Shown piece after piece: positions 24,101-32,018 of a DNA stretch of 32,625 nucleotides. Numbering within the stretch: position 1 is the stretch's first letter; each line of letters begins with the position of its first letter. The stretch comes from Oscillospiraceae bacterium (GTDB lineage: Bacteria > Bacillota > Clostridia > Oscillospirales > Acutalibacteraceae). The translations under genes were made by a program, and so were the position numbers. The notes beneath the pieces are model-generated. The model had not been told where the DNA came from. It made no database searches and was given only the letters and a program-made list of their open reading frames with translations. The stretch is taken from the NCBI GenBank assembly GCA_015065445.1, contig SVQF01000012.1, positions 1 to 32,625 of the forward strand, given 5' to 3'.

Positions 24101-27100
24101 GTAAACCTTGAAGTCGCCACGGGTGAACATTGTGCCCTGGTTGATTACGGAACCTGCACCATCAGAGGTGCTGACTCTTTCCTTGTTGCCGAGAATCATA
24201 TTTCCACCAACAAAGAGCGTTGCGTCTTTCCAGGTCATTGTGGCACCGTTGTCGTCCGATGTTGAGCCTGCAAGTTTGTACAGACCGTTCATAAGTGCAA
24301 ACGAACGTGTCTTAGAACTCTTAAGACCGAGTGCAGGAATGTTAAGGTTGAAGATGACACCCGTGTCATCACGCATCTTGCCTGCAGCACGCATAGAGCC
24401 GATACTGTTGTTTCTGAGGTCGCCGCCAACGTACATCTGACCGCAGTTGTAAGCAATTTCACCGTACGAGAGTCTGCCGTCGCAACCGAACGAGCAACCC
24501 TGCTTGTTGATGAATCTGTTTGAGTTACACTGGAACTCGCCTGCAAACTGAGCGTTAGCATAAGCGTAGTTCATAAATGCGAAGTCAGAAAGTAAGTCGT
24601 CGTCGTCTGAACCTGAGTAGCCCTCAACGCTGAGACCGTAGTTCATCTTGATGGTGCCTGCGTTGCGGACATAACCCTTAAAGGTTAGTGTACCGCCCTT
24701 GTTACCGTAGTTCCAGGCGAGGAAGGAAGCACCTGTGTCGCCTTCCCATCTACCGTTTTTGAGTGTCCTGCCCTTTGCAGGGTTAGAAGTGGTATCGCTG
24801 TTGTCCGTAATGTACGTTGCACTGTTATCCATCGTGAAACTACCGTAGATGTGCATCTTGCCGTAGTTCCAGATTGTACAACCCATCTTGTAATCCTTCT
24901 GGCAAACAAGACCTGCACCGGTGAGAATATATGCAGCGTTGTCATTTGGAAGCGTTACATTACCGCTTACATATGTGGTACCGTTAGGAATATAGAGCGA
25001 AGTACCTCTGTTGTCGACCATTCTGGCATCATCTTTCTTGTAAAAATAGCCGTTGATGTTAAGGTTTGCGTCGATGAATACGTCGCCGTGACCCTCGTAG
25101 TAACTTGTATAGTTCAGAGTTGACTGCTCAGTGCCGTTACTGTAAATCTTGCCTAAGAATGTATCTGCATTATCTTTAAGAAGATAGAAATCAGTTTCGT
25201 TACCGCTTGAGATATTACCGCTGCCCTTATGAGCATTTGCAATATCTGTACCGCCGTAAGCGTAAAGTCTGCCCCAGTTGGTATAGGTAGCATTGTTCTT
25301 AATAGTTATGAGTCCTGCACAGTAAAGAGTAGCCTTACCGTTTGCAGCCGATGAAAGACCTACCTCGACCCAGTCGCTTGTTATAGGTGAATCAATAACT
25401 GCAACACCTGTATCCTTAATTGCGACTGTCATAAGTTTGTTGTCTCTGCCGAAGTTCTTGTTAGGCGGCATATAGAGCGTGCCTGCAACCTGAAGGTTGT
25501 ACTGAACGTCGTCGTTTGTGTTGTCACCGCAGAATACGATACTGTTGTACGTTGAATGAGTAGTAGTATCAATATTCATCGTGTTGTTAGCCGAGAAGCT
25601 TATGCCGCTGTAACCGTAAAGTTTTGAACCGTCGTTTACGGTAATCTGGCTTGTGCCGAGCTGACCGTCAACAAAGAGCTTTGAGCCGCCTGAAATATCA
25701 ATTGCACCCGAGACTGAAACATTGTCGTCGTGATAACTGCTGTTATCGTCACGTGCAAAGAGCCAAGCCGTGTTTGTAAGCGTGATTGAACTTGCGTTCT
25801 GACGGATGCCTTCGGTTACAAAGATTGTGGAATTGGATGCGTTGATTGCACCTGCTTTGATAAGGTCTTTTCCTACAAGGACTGCTGAGCCGTTTGTTGC
25901 TGTGAACGCACCGCCCGTGCCGCTTGTCTGAATATCAAGCGTACCGCCGCTCGTACAGTTAAGGTTTTCGTTGAAAGTACCTATTTTAACCTTTGACTTA
26001 TTAAGAGTCATTGAGTGACAAGTGATATTACCTGTTACAAGGAGACGTGAATTTGTAAGATTGATAGGTCCGTTTACTACGAGGTCACCGTAAATCTTAA
26101 CATCAACGCTTGAACCTGTGAGGCTTGAAGTTGTGATATTCCTGTTCTGAGTTTCGGAACCGAATACAACATTCGAAAGACCTGACAGTGAGTATGCCTC
26201 GCCTTCACGTGGGTCCTGAACCTTGATAGGTGCAATAATCTGTGCGTTGCTTTCGCCCGTGTTTGTACCCTCTGCGTTAACCTTGTTGCAGACGTTGAAT
26301 ATTGCGTTGCCGCCTGCATCAATTGTCTGTGTAACGGTTGCCTCATTAGGAGCAAACAGGAGAGCGTCGCCCCACATTGCCACTTTGTTAACCTCAAGGT
26401 TAACAGTAGGTGTGGTCTGGTCTTTGTAATTCTCAATTATATTATCGTCAACATATACATAGTGCTTGTCGCCTACGTTAATTGTTGCCTGTGGAGCGGA
26501 GAACTTATCTGCACAGTACGTAAGAGCACTGTACTTAGTAAGTGTGTCTTTATAATATTCGTCCTGAACGTAGTAGTTTGTAAGCGGGTCAGATGCAAGA
26601 CCTGTGCCGTAATCGTATCCGCCTGTGAGCCAAGCACTCTTGAGGTTAGGACAGCTGATTGTTCCGTTTACATAGAGCCTGCCTGCGTTTGCAAACCACG
26701 AATCGTTTTCAGAACCTGCACCGCCGATATAGAGGTTTGTGCCGAGGAACACGTATGAGCCTTGCTGCTGGTTTGCGAACGCCTCAAGTTTATTCTTGAA
26801 GCAGTCTTCACCGGAAGCCGCACCGTTACCGAGAATACTCAGCACAGTATCAGGACAGGCGTTGCCGTCAGGCGAGTACATCCAGATTCGTCTGTTGTTC
26901 TTTGTTGAACTTACGCAGCCACGAACGTAAATTGTTGTGCTGCCCTTGATTTCGAGGATGTTGTTGCCTGCGTTATCGCTGTTGCAGGCAAGAATATCGC
27001 CGAGCACCTGAATGTTGCCGCCGTATGAGTAAAGCACTGACGCAGCGTTTATTGACGCTGTTGAGTACATTGTGCCGTAGTTACGGATTGAACGGAGTTC

Positions 27101-30100
27101 GTCGTTACTTACTTTGCCGTTAACAGTAATGGTACCGCCGCTCGGGGTTCCGTCTGCGGCAATCATACCAACGTACATTGTGCCGTAGTTCTGAAGGTAT
27201 GCACCAACAGTGATGTTGTTTGCGTCTGCCGAGCCTACACGTATACTCTTACGACATCTGAGCGTTGCACCACGGTTATCAGTTACACCGTTTGTGAATC
27301 TGCCCGTTACTTTAAGGTCACCAAAGCAGATAACGTCGCCGTAGTTAGCAAACTCAAATGCGTTTGCGTCCGACGAAACGCCGTTTGTAACGCTGAGGTC
27401 ACCGTTTACATAAATGATATTATTATTTGTGATTGTGCCTGCTTTAAGCACGTTTGTGCCTGAAGCGATTGCATTATTCTTGTTAATTGCCTGCAACTGA
27501 CCGCCTGCGTTAACAGTAAGCGAATTACTGATGGTTACGCCGCCGTCGGTCTTGACAATACCGTTTAAAGTAAGATTGTTTGCGGTAATACCTAATCTGC
27601 CTATCATATCTGTACAGGTAATTGAGGCAGTGCCGAGAATACGTCCGCCTGCAGTAAGTGTGGCGTTGGTTGCGGTTACAGTACCGTAAAGGTTAAGGTT
27701 GCCGCCTGCCATTACAGTATGGTCAGAAGTAAGCAGTCCTGACGAAGCAGTAAAGTCTGTACCTGCGTAAATACCGCCGTAGTTGTTGACATTGGTACCT
27801 GAAATTGTTGTCTTGGCACCAATCCAGCCGCCCAGCTGGTTGTTGATGTTACCTGTTCTGATATTGCCGTTTGTAACAATCTGGCAGGTTGCAGAATTTT
27901 CTATACTTGTAGGTGCAATTTCGCCGTCTGCAAAGAAATAGCTCTTTTGATAGTTATTAAGCGTATTACAGTCGGTCTTGCCGCCTACATAGATATACGC
28001 CTCTGAGCCGGCAGCATTTCCGCTGTAGTTGTTATTTATAATACCGCAGTTAAGGTTACCGTTAACACGTATTTCTGCGTTGCCGCCTGAACTACCGCTC
28101 GGGCTATTGTTGACAGCACCGCTACCTGTACTGATTGTCTGTGATTTTATAGTACCGGCATTGTTATTAAGCACGGTGCAAGTAATAGTACCTGCACACT
28201 TAATCTCTGCATTAGCATTATTAATAAGAGTTCCCGTCGGAGCTACACTGTCTGTGGCTTCTAATATACCGTTATTTGTGATTGACTTGCCGGACCTTGC
28301 TGTAGAAATGATTGCGTTTTTAGCAACCATTGTACCGTTATTTTCGAACCTATCATCAGCTGAAATTGTTCCTGCACAAATCATTTGTGCACCGGCTGCG
28401 TTGATGATATTACCGTCTTTGTGGTTACCCCAGCCCGTATAGTCGTTTGCTACAATACCATCACGTGCATATATAACACCGTCGCTGCTATTGTTGCGGA
28501 TACCGTTTTGTGTTGCATTGATAGTTCCGTCAACGATAATTGTACCGCCGTAATTGTTTACACCGTTACCGTCTCCGTCGCCCTTTGCGGTTAAGTTGCC
28601 GTTGATGTAAAGTACTGCACCGGAGTTAACAATAATATTTTTAATAGCTGTAACATCACCGTTAATTATGAGTGCTGCACCTGATGCAAGTTCAATTCGG
28701 CTGTCGCTCTTATTTTCGCACCAGATATTACCGTTAATTGCACAGAAACCGTTTGTGTTTACCCAGATGTTTTCACTCGAATCTCCTGCATAGCCATTAG
28801 AGTTAACGTTATAACCCCTAATCAGCATCATTGAGTTTTCAAGTACGTTAATACCTGCATCGTTTCCGCACCAAACGTAATCGTTTACAAGAATATTTCT
28901 GTTTACACCCGACAGAAAACCTCTTCTTGTTCCGGGGTGATACTTATTTAACCAATAATATTCTGCCGTAGATGTATGGTAGGAACCGTTTTTATTTGAA
29001 CCGCCGTCCCTGTTACATCTGGACAGTCCGTCATTGCTGCCGATAGACTTTTGCGAACCCCAGTTGTACTGATTTTTAATCGTATCTATAAATGTAGGAA
29101 CGCTGAAATCCGACTGATGACTGTTCAGATAATTTGTAACCGCATTATTATTCTGATTTTTCATTACTCTGTTATTAGAGCTGAATTTAATCTGCGGCTT
29201 AGTTATTGTAACTGCTACGTTTGTTGCAGAATACGGTGAGTTGAGGTTTGGCAGTGCAACATCGCTGTCCTTAACAGCTGCGTATGTTACGTTTGATTCC
29301 TGATTTGTGCGAACTGCGGTGTTGAATTCATCACGCTTAACGTTTGCACCCTGACCGGTGAAGTCGTAATTGCCGCCTGTGCCGAGGAATACTCTGGGGT
29401 CGAGGAGGTTGATAGGAGTACCGAGTACTTTATCACGCTCGTTAATCTGACCTTCAACGCCTTCTACATTTTCAATTGTCGGCTTGTCAACGCTGTTTAT
29501 TTCCTGCTCGACTGCAAGCTTTTTAGCTCTGTACGAATTATTGAGTTCGGGACCGTCGTCGCCGTATTCATTTTTAATTTCGGCTCTCTTTTCGGCAACG
29601 GAATTCTTCTCAAGAGTTCCCTCTTTGTTCTGGAAGAGCATACCGTTTGCAAAGGCGTCTACTGAGCCTTTACCGAACCAGCCGTTATTTTTGTTGTGTC
29701 TGTCGTATTCGTCAATGTAGTATCTCGCATTATTGAGGGTGCCGCCGTTATAAAGGTCGTAGCCCTTGTATGATGTCTTCGACATACTTGCACCGCCGAG
29801 AGTCTGCGGAGTGCTTGTAAGCGTGGTAATTCCCGAATCGGCACTTGCCTTGAATGTCTGGAACAGAAGGTCCTGCGAATACTCATTTGTGTATTTTGAA
29901 ACATCCTGGAATGTATTGTCTGTATAATCAATTTCATCCTTAATCTCGTTAAGAGAATTCTGTGCCTGATTTACAGCAATCTTTACATTCTGAGCACCCG
30001 TTGTAACGCCGTCGTCGTGCTGTTCACGCTTCTTTGTAGCGTCACGTACAGACTGGTTAATCTGACGGGTAAAGTACGGCTTAAGGTTGGGCATATCAAT

Positions 30101-31969
30101 ATAGTCGTAGTTCTCTCTGAATGTCCTTGTAACTGCGTACTTTGAACTGAGGTTTGTTCTGTTTTTGTCGTCAGTTGATGAACTGTTTGTAAACTGAGAG
30201 GAGTTAACCTTATCAGTGTTTCTGTTAACTTTATTACCGTTAACTTTTAATGTGTACTTATATTTTAATGTTGCATCCTTTTCGGATTTGTCAACAGATT
30301 TGCCGTTTGAATCAACGTATCTTTCAAGAACAACTGTATCGGTCTGGTTGTCGCCGATAGCTCCGCCGCTTTTATCTGCAAAGCCCTGATAAACAAAGCC
30401 GTTTGCGGAATTGTTGTTTTTATACATCTGGTCATAACCTACGCTTGCAAGTTCACCTGTAAGTATTGAAAGTCTGCTGATACGGCGTTTTTCTGCGTCT
30501 TCTTCGGTAACCTGAATTGCAGCGTATTCGTCAAGATACTGACCTGCAACCTTCTGGTTGACTCTGTAAACTATTGCCTCCTGATTGTTGAGTGAAATTT
30601 CATGGCTGTTAATTTGCGATGCGTCAAGATTTGTTTCCTGCTCGAGAACTTTGTTCTGCATAGCAGTAGAAATTGCGTTGTTTTCTTTGAAGTAACGCTT
30701 TGCAGCAAGTTCAAATTCGCCTGCTCCGTCGTTGATAGAACCCGAATTCAGCTGCGATGCCGATACTGTATCGAGGTCTATTTCGTTAAGAATATTAATA
30801 ACGTGCTGTACCGTCTGCACATTCTGCTGATTCTGAACATACACACGGGTTTTTTCGGGCTGGTTTTCAAGGTAGTTATAAAGTGACCAGCTGATTGCGT
30901 TGCCCGCAGCATCAAAAATATTATTAGAATTTGCTGCGGCGGTAGCTGCGGCTGCCCTGCTATGTGCATAGCGTGAATATCCGAAGTCGATATCATTAAC
31001 CGCTGAGAAGGTAACCTGACCGTAATCGTCAGCGTCGGTAAGGCCGTTATACCTGTCGTCTAATGCAGGAATATAGTTGTAATCAGGGTCATTTTCAGGG
31101 TTTGCACCTTCATAGTCGTTATCTTTGGTACGTGAGGTGTTGAGTGCCTGAACGCCAATCATAATGTTTGCATTTGAGTGAGCGTCGTTATTCATAACAG
31201 CTTCGGACAGATTGATGCTTACAAGGTCGTTGTAATCCTGTTTAAAGCTTGTGCCGAACGTATTGTTCATCCAGCCCTTAAAATTCTGAACAAACGTATT
31301 GACGCCGTTAATTGAGTTTTCGGCAACGGCAATAACAGACGAAAACGCAGTTTCGCCCGAGCCGGCACCCGTGCTGCCCTGAATATCCATGGCAGGATTG
31401 TTGCTGTCAATATATGCTACTACGCCGTCTTCTGCACTTGAGTCGGGGTCGCCCATTTCGGCACCTGCAAAAATGCTGTATTTGAGTGCTTCGGGCATAC
31501 CTTCATAGTTAGGCTCAACAAGTACATAAGCGGTTTTCTGCAAGTGAAGCGAACTGATGCCAAGAGCATTGGCAAACAGTGTACTGTCCTCAACAGTTGC
31601 GGTAAGCTTAATATATCCCTGGCTGATATACTCCTCAGACTCGTTAATGGCATTAAGACTTTCGTAATCCACTACGCCCTTAAGGTCAATATCTACTTTT
31701 ACCTTATCCGCATACTTGCCCGAAACGTCATAACCGTTTTTGGCAAGATAATCGTAAGCACATTTTTCAAGATCACTTTCGTTTGACTCGAGTTTTGAAC
31801 CCACTGCGACTGCCGCAGAGTCAACAGCGTTCTGCAACTTAGCACCGAGATAGTGGTGTAAACCAATATCAATACTAAGTGCGGTAAAGCCAAGTAAGAC
31901 GGTCAGCATAACTGCCGTCATTACAGTGATTGCACCGTGCTCCTTCTTTAAAAATTTAAACTTTTTCAA
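21185..31969 (-). CDS. giant TadG-like, membrane-anchored beta-solenoid protein (3594 aa)
   Basis: Residues 1 to about 60 match the Tad/TadG-like N-terminus: a basic start (KKFKFLKKEHG), the membrane segment AITVMTAVMLTVLLGFTALS, then IDIGLHHYLGAKLQNAVDSA, the usual DxG...LQNAaDaAAlA motif. Residues of about 60-1000 are mixed alpha/beta as in clostridial TadG homologues. From about 1015 to 3080 the chain is a long series of Gly/Asn-rich rungs of roughly 20 residues (YINGNLTA, YVGGKTDC, FVGGDMTA), resembling bactofilin or beta-solenoid repeats. An acidic linker (about 3100-3155) and a closing domain with APVGDVDLDG...FYGSIIGD follow. There is no LPXTG and no C-terminal membrane segment. No vWA domain was recognised. 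The start is TTG with AAGGGGG upstream. A giant envelope or pilus-associated protein is inferred; its true function is unknown. Confidence 0.85.
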   Translation of the reverse strand: MKKFKFLKKEHGAITVMTAVMLTVLLGFTALSIDIGLHHYLGAKLQNAVDSAAVAVGSKLESNESDLEKCAYDYLAKNGYDVSGKYADKVKVDIDLKGVVDYESLNAINESEEYISQGYIKLTATVEDSTLFANALGISSLHLQKTAYVLVEPNYEGMPEALKYSIFAGAEMGDPDSSAEDGVVAYIDSNNPAMDIQGSTGAGSGETAFSSVIAVAENSINGVNTFVQNFKGWMNNTFGTSFKQDYNDLVSINLSEAVMNNDAHSNANIMIGVQALNTSRTKDNDYEGANPENDPDYNYIPALDDRYNGLTDADDYGQVTFSAVNDIDFGYSRYAHSRAAAATAAANSNNIFDAAGNAISWSLYNYLENQPEKTRVYVQNQQNVQTVQHVINILNEIDLDTVSASQLNSGSINDGAGEFELAAKRYFKENNAISTAMQNKVLEQETNLDASQINSHEISLNNQEAIVYRVNQKVAGQYLDEYAAIQVTEEDAEKRRISRLSILTGELASVGYDQMYKNNNSANGFVYQGFADKSGGAIGDNQTDTVVLERYVDSNGKSVDKSEKDATLKYKYTLKVNGNKVNRNTDKVNSSQFTNSSSTDDKNRTNLSSKYAVTRTFRENYDYIDMPNLKPYFTRQINQSVRDATKKREQHDDGVTTGAQNVKIAVNQAQNSLNEIKDEIDYTDNTFQDVSKYTNEYSQDLLFQTFKASADSGITTLTSTPQTLGGASMSKTSYKGYDLYNGGTLNNARYYIDEYDRHNKNNGWFGKGSVDAFANGMLFQNKEGTLEKNSVAEKRAEIKNEYGDDGPELNNSYRAKKLAVEQEINSVDKPTIENVEGVEGQINERDKVLGTPINLLDPRVFLGTGGNYDFTGQGANVKRDEFNTAVRTNQESNVTYAAVKDSDVALPNLNSPYSATNVAVTITKPQIKFSSNNRVMKNQNNNAVTNYLNSHQSDFSVPTFIDTIKNQYNWGSQKSIGSNDGLSRCNRDGGSNKNGSYHTSTAEYYWLNKYHPGTRRGFLSGVNRNILVNDYVWCGNDAGINVLENSMMLIRGYNVNSNGYAGDSSENIWVNTNGFCAINGNIWCENKSDSRIELASGAALIINGDVTAIKNIIVNSGAVLYINGNLTAKGDGDGNGVNNYGGTIIVDGTINATQNGIRNNSSDGVIYARDGIVANDYTGWGNHKDGNIINAAGAQMICAGTISADDRFENNGTMVAKNAIISTARSGKSITNNGILEATDSVAPTGTLINNANAEIKCAGTITCTVLNNNAGTIKSQTISTGSGAVNNSPSGSSGGNAEIRVNGNLNCGIINNNYSGNAAGSEAYIYVGGKTDCNTLNNYQKSYFFADGEIAPTSIENSATCQIVTNGNIRTGNINNQLGGWIGAKTTISGTNVNNYGGIYAGTDFTASSGLLTSDHTVMAGGNLNLYGTVTATNATLTAGGRILGTASITCTDMIGRLGITANNLTLNGIVKTDGGVTISNSLTVNAGGQLQAINKNNAIASGTNVLKAGTITNNNIIYVNGDLSVTNGVSSDANAFEFANYGDVICFGDLKVTGRFTNGVTDNRGATLRCRKSIRVGSADANNITVGAYLQNYGTMYVGMIAADGTPSGGTITVNGKVSNDELRSIRNYGTMYSTASINAASVLYSYGGNIQVLGDILACNSDNAGNNILEIKGSTTIYVRGCVSSTKNNRRIWMYSPDGNACPDTVLSILGNGAASGEDCFKNKLEAFANQQQGSYVFLGTNLYIGGAGSENDSWFANAGRLYVNGTISCPNLKSAWLTGGYDYGTGLASDPLTNYYVQDEYYKDTLTKYSALTYCADKFSAPQATINVGDKHYVYVDDNIIENYKDQTTPTVNLEVNKVAMWGDALLFAPNEATVTQTIDAGGNAIFNVCNKVNAEGTNTGESNAQIIAPIKVQDPREGEAYSLSGLSNVVFGSETQNRNITTSSLTGSSVDVKIYGDLVVNGPINLTNSRLLVTGNITCHSMTLNKSKVKIGTFNENLNCTSGGTLDIQTSGTGGAFTATNGSAVLVGKDLIKAGAINASNSTIFVTEGIRQNASSITLTNTAWLFARDDNSSYHDDNVSVSGAIDISGGSKLFVDGQLGTSQITVNDGSKLYGYSGISFSANNTMNIDTTTHSTYNSIVFCGDNTNDDVQYNLQVAGTLYMPPNKNFGRDNKLMTVAIKDTGVAVIDSPITSDWVEVGLSSAANGKATLYCAGLITIKNNATYTNWGRLYAYGGTDIANAHKGSGNISSGNETDFYLLKDNADTFLGKIYSNGTEQSTLNYTSYYEGHGDVFIDANLNINGYFYKKDDARMVDNRGTSLYIPNGTTYVSGNVTLPNDNAAYILTGAGLVCQKDYKMGCTIWNYGKMHIYGSFTMDNSATYITDNSDTTSNPAKGRTLKNGRWEGDTGASFLAWNYGNKGGTLTFKGYVRNAGTIKMNYGLSVEGYSGSDDDDLLSDFAFMNYAYANAQFAGEFQCNSNRFINKQGCSFGCDGRLSYGEIAYNCGQMYVGGDLRNNSIGSMRAAGKMRDDTGVIFNLNIPALGLKSSKTRSFALMNGLYKLAGSTSDDNGATMTWKDATLFVGGNMILGNKERVSTSDGAGSVINQGTMFTRGDFKVYGTGGNDGTDTGSVYYMTAIWAPNDSNTFIGGECYSGAAVATGKNSIFMVDGDLRARRPLKLNMWFRYYNTGGTAGNVISYFEDHQYESKFGASDNYKSCYMRVGGDVYANVEGMDLDNNWKAFGIGIGATSFAGDTVPYDSSRDIDVQANANILIGGSFYCPQKLYLKQNVSMIICGQGDGLYDDNGNLNWKCRALDEDSAYKDNPTIFGPGITDLLAGNIKNLTSRLTGKEYSLFAYQLLDVNIFSELVIHGNAYVRDTTKIRDMTKTYVYGDFDASNYLEIGKSLSESKEDATEAKLEKYRTASENAWITAKYNELRGKRQAGDSEYSGMSDSQLMSRAIEMFMNNGVYANSGYMYVQGSMASGNYTKIYASTTVRVGGNMNAKAITNGYITMRHDARLFVGGDMTASTSIDGGAYSEIYVGGNMKATLSNIKIRDQVTCYVGKNMTSPSYIELGKFDENYFRGVKQARAQQYLNEFEDAINRQDEQGTTEEGGEFNYNSDEHERPNDGTAAGAGNDNQGENIDSEGENNQLAVKEESVLRDDGKDKAIGSDFYVGGNILSYTSYLREYAYTRAVSGGVVVALSHITLQHNSDLWVLPEVFGNETYHETDFVYPDDWNATLWSTLTTAFNRIRHDLKQDFEPKPGSIYSLGQLNMNMNTSIFGTYDAMVFGQTMMRKGSLVFMGHDFDCWAPIYNLQADFSSFDGFMDSMRANLGLSENKTYKGFDSYDRSQRLYVDSNGVEHEANGNYTDGRGVRYSTYTDEGGVTHKVYTKPIVVYANNEINIATTAKIRFTYFIANRGDVNFTNLNFVSETSETTPSDATDLPNAFASYQGDVNFYALRGSIGALMYAPVGDVDLDGFAYDFYGSIIGDTVDINTFYINVHRFNNWRTMDLHIASSKKVYLIPQKDYDNAEANVDDVYMYGYDKNPNPNINEWAQPFFYGLPKDSATAVDGSGDGDGSYDDGFGNS
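22730..28925 (-). repeat. coding repeats: beta-solenoid rungs of the giant protein
   Basis: About 2060 codons encode rungs with a recurring (I/V)xVxGxxxx core, such as LYINGNLTAKG, IIVDGTINATQ, LFVGGDMTAST, IYVGGNMKATL and CYVGKNMTSPS, spaced about 20-22 residues where regular. The DNA copies are diverged, so this is old protein-level repetition, not a recent tandem expansion. A helical insertion interrupts the rungs at about residues 2904-2965 (SLSESKEDATEAKLEKY). A second helical stretch follows the last rungs after YIELGK (about 3076-3110). Resemblance to bactofilins is by pattern only. Confidence 0.65.
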
Positions 31970-31985
31970 GGCGTACGCCCCCTTG
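31967..31985 (-). promoter_or_regulatory. TTG start codon and ribosome binding site inside a small inverted repeat
   Basis: On the minus strand CAAGG, 9 nt, CCTTG: the first arm contains the Shine-Dalgarno AAGG and the second arm contains the TTG start codon. The core GGCGTACGCC is also a perfect palindrome. The only nearby ATG (19 nt upstream) is out of frame and reaches a stop quickly, which supports the TTG. A 5-bp stem could reduce translation of a very large protein. Confidence 0.45.
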
Positions 31986-32018
31986 CATATAGATATGTAT
32001 ATATTTATAATATATAAA

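Noticed and set aside
22730-28925. Possible CRISPR or satellite-like DNA array in the repetitive giant gene
   Set aside because: The repeats are at protein level and diverged in DNA, with no constant direct repeat and no fixed-length spacers.
21791-31786. Many plus-strand and alternative-frame ORFs opposite the giant gene
   Set aside because: They lie antisense to a long, motif-rich frame, have no family features and mostly lack ribosome binding sites. They arise because the repeats use few stop-compatible codons in the other frames.
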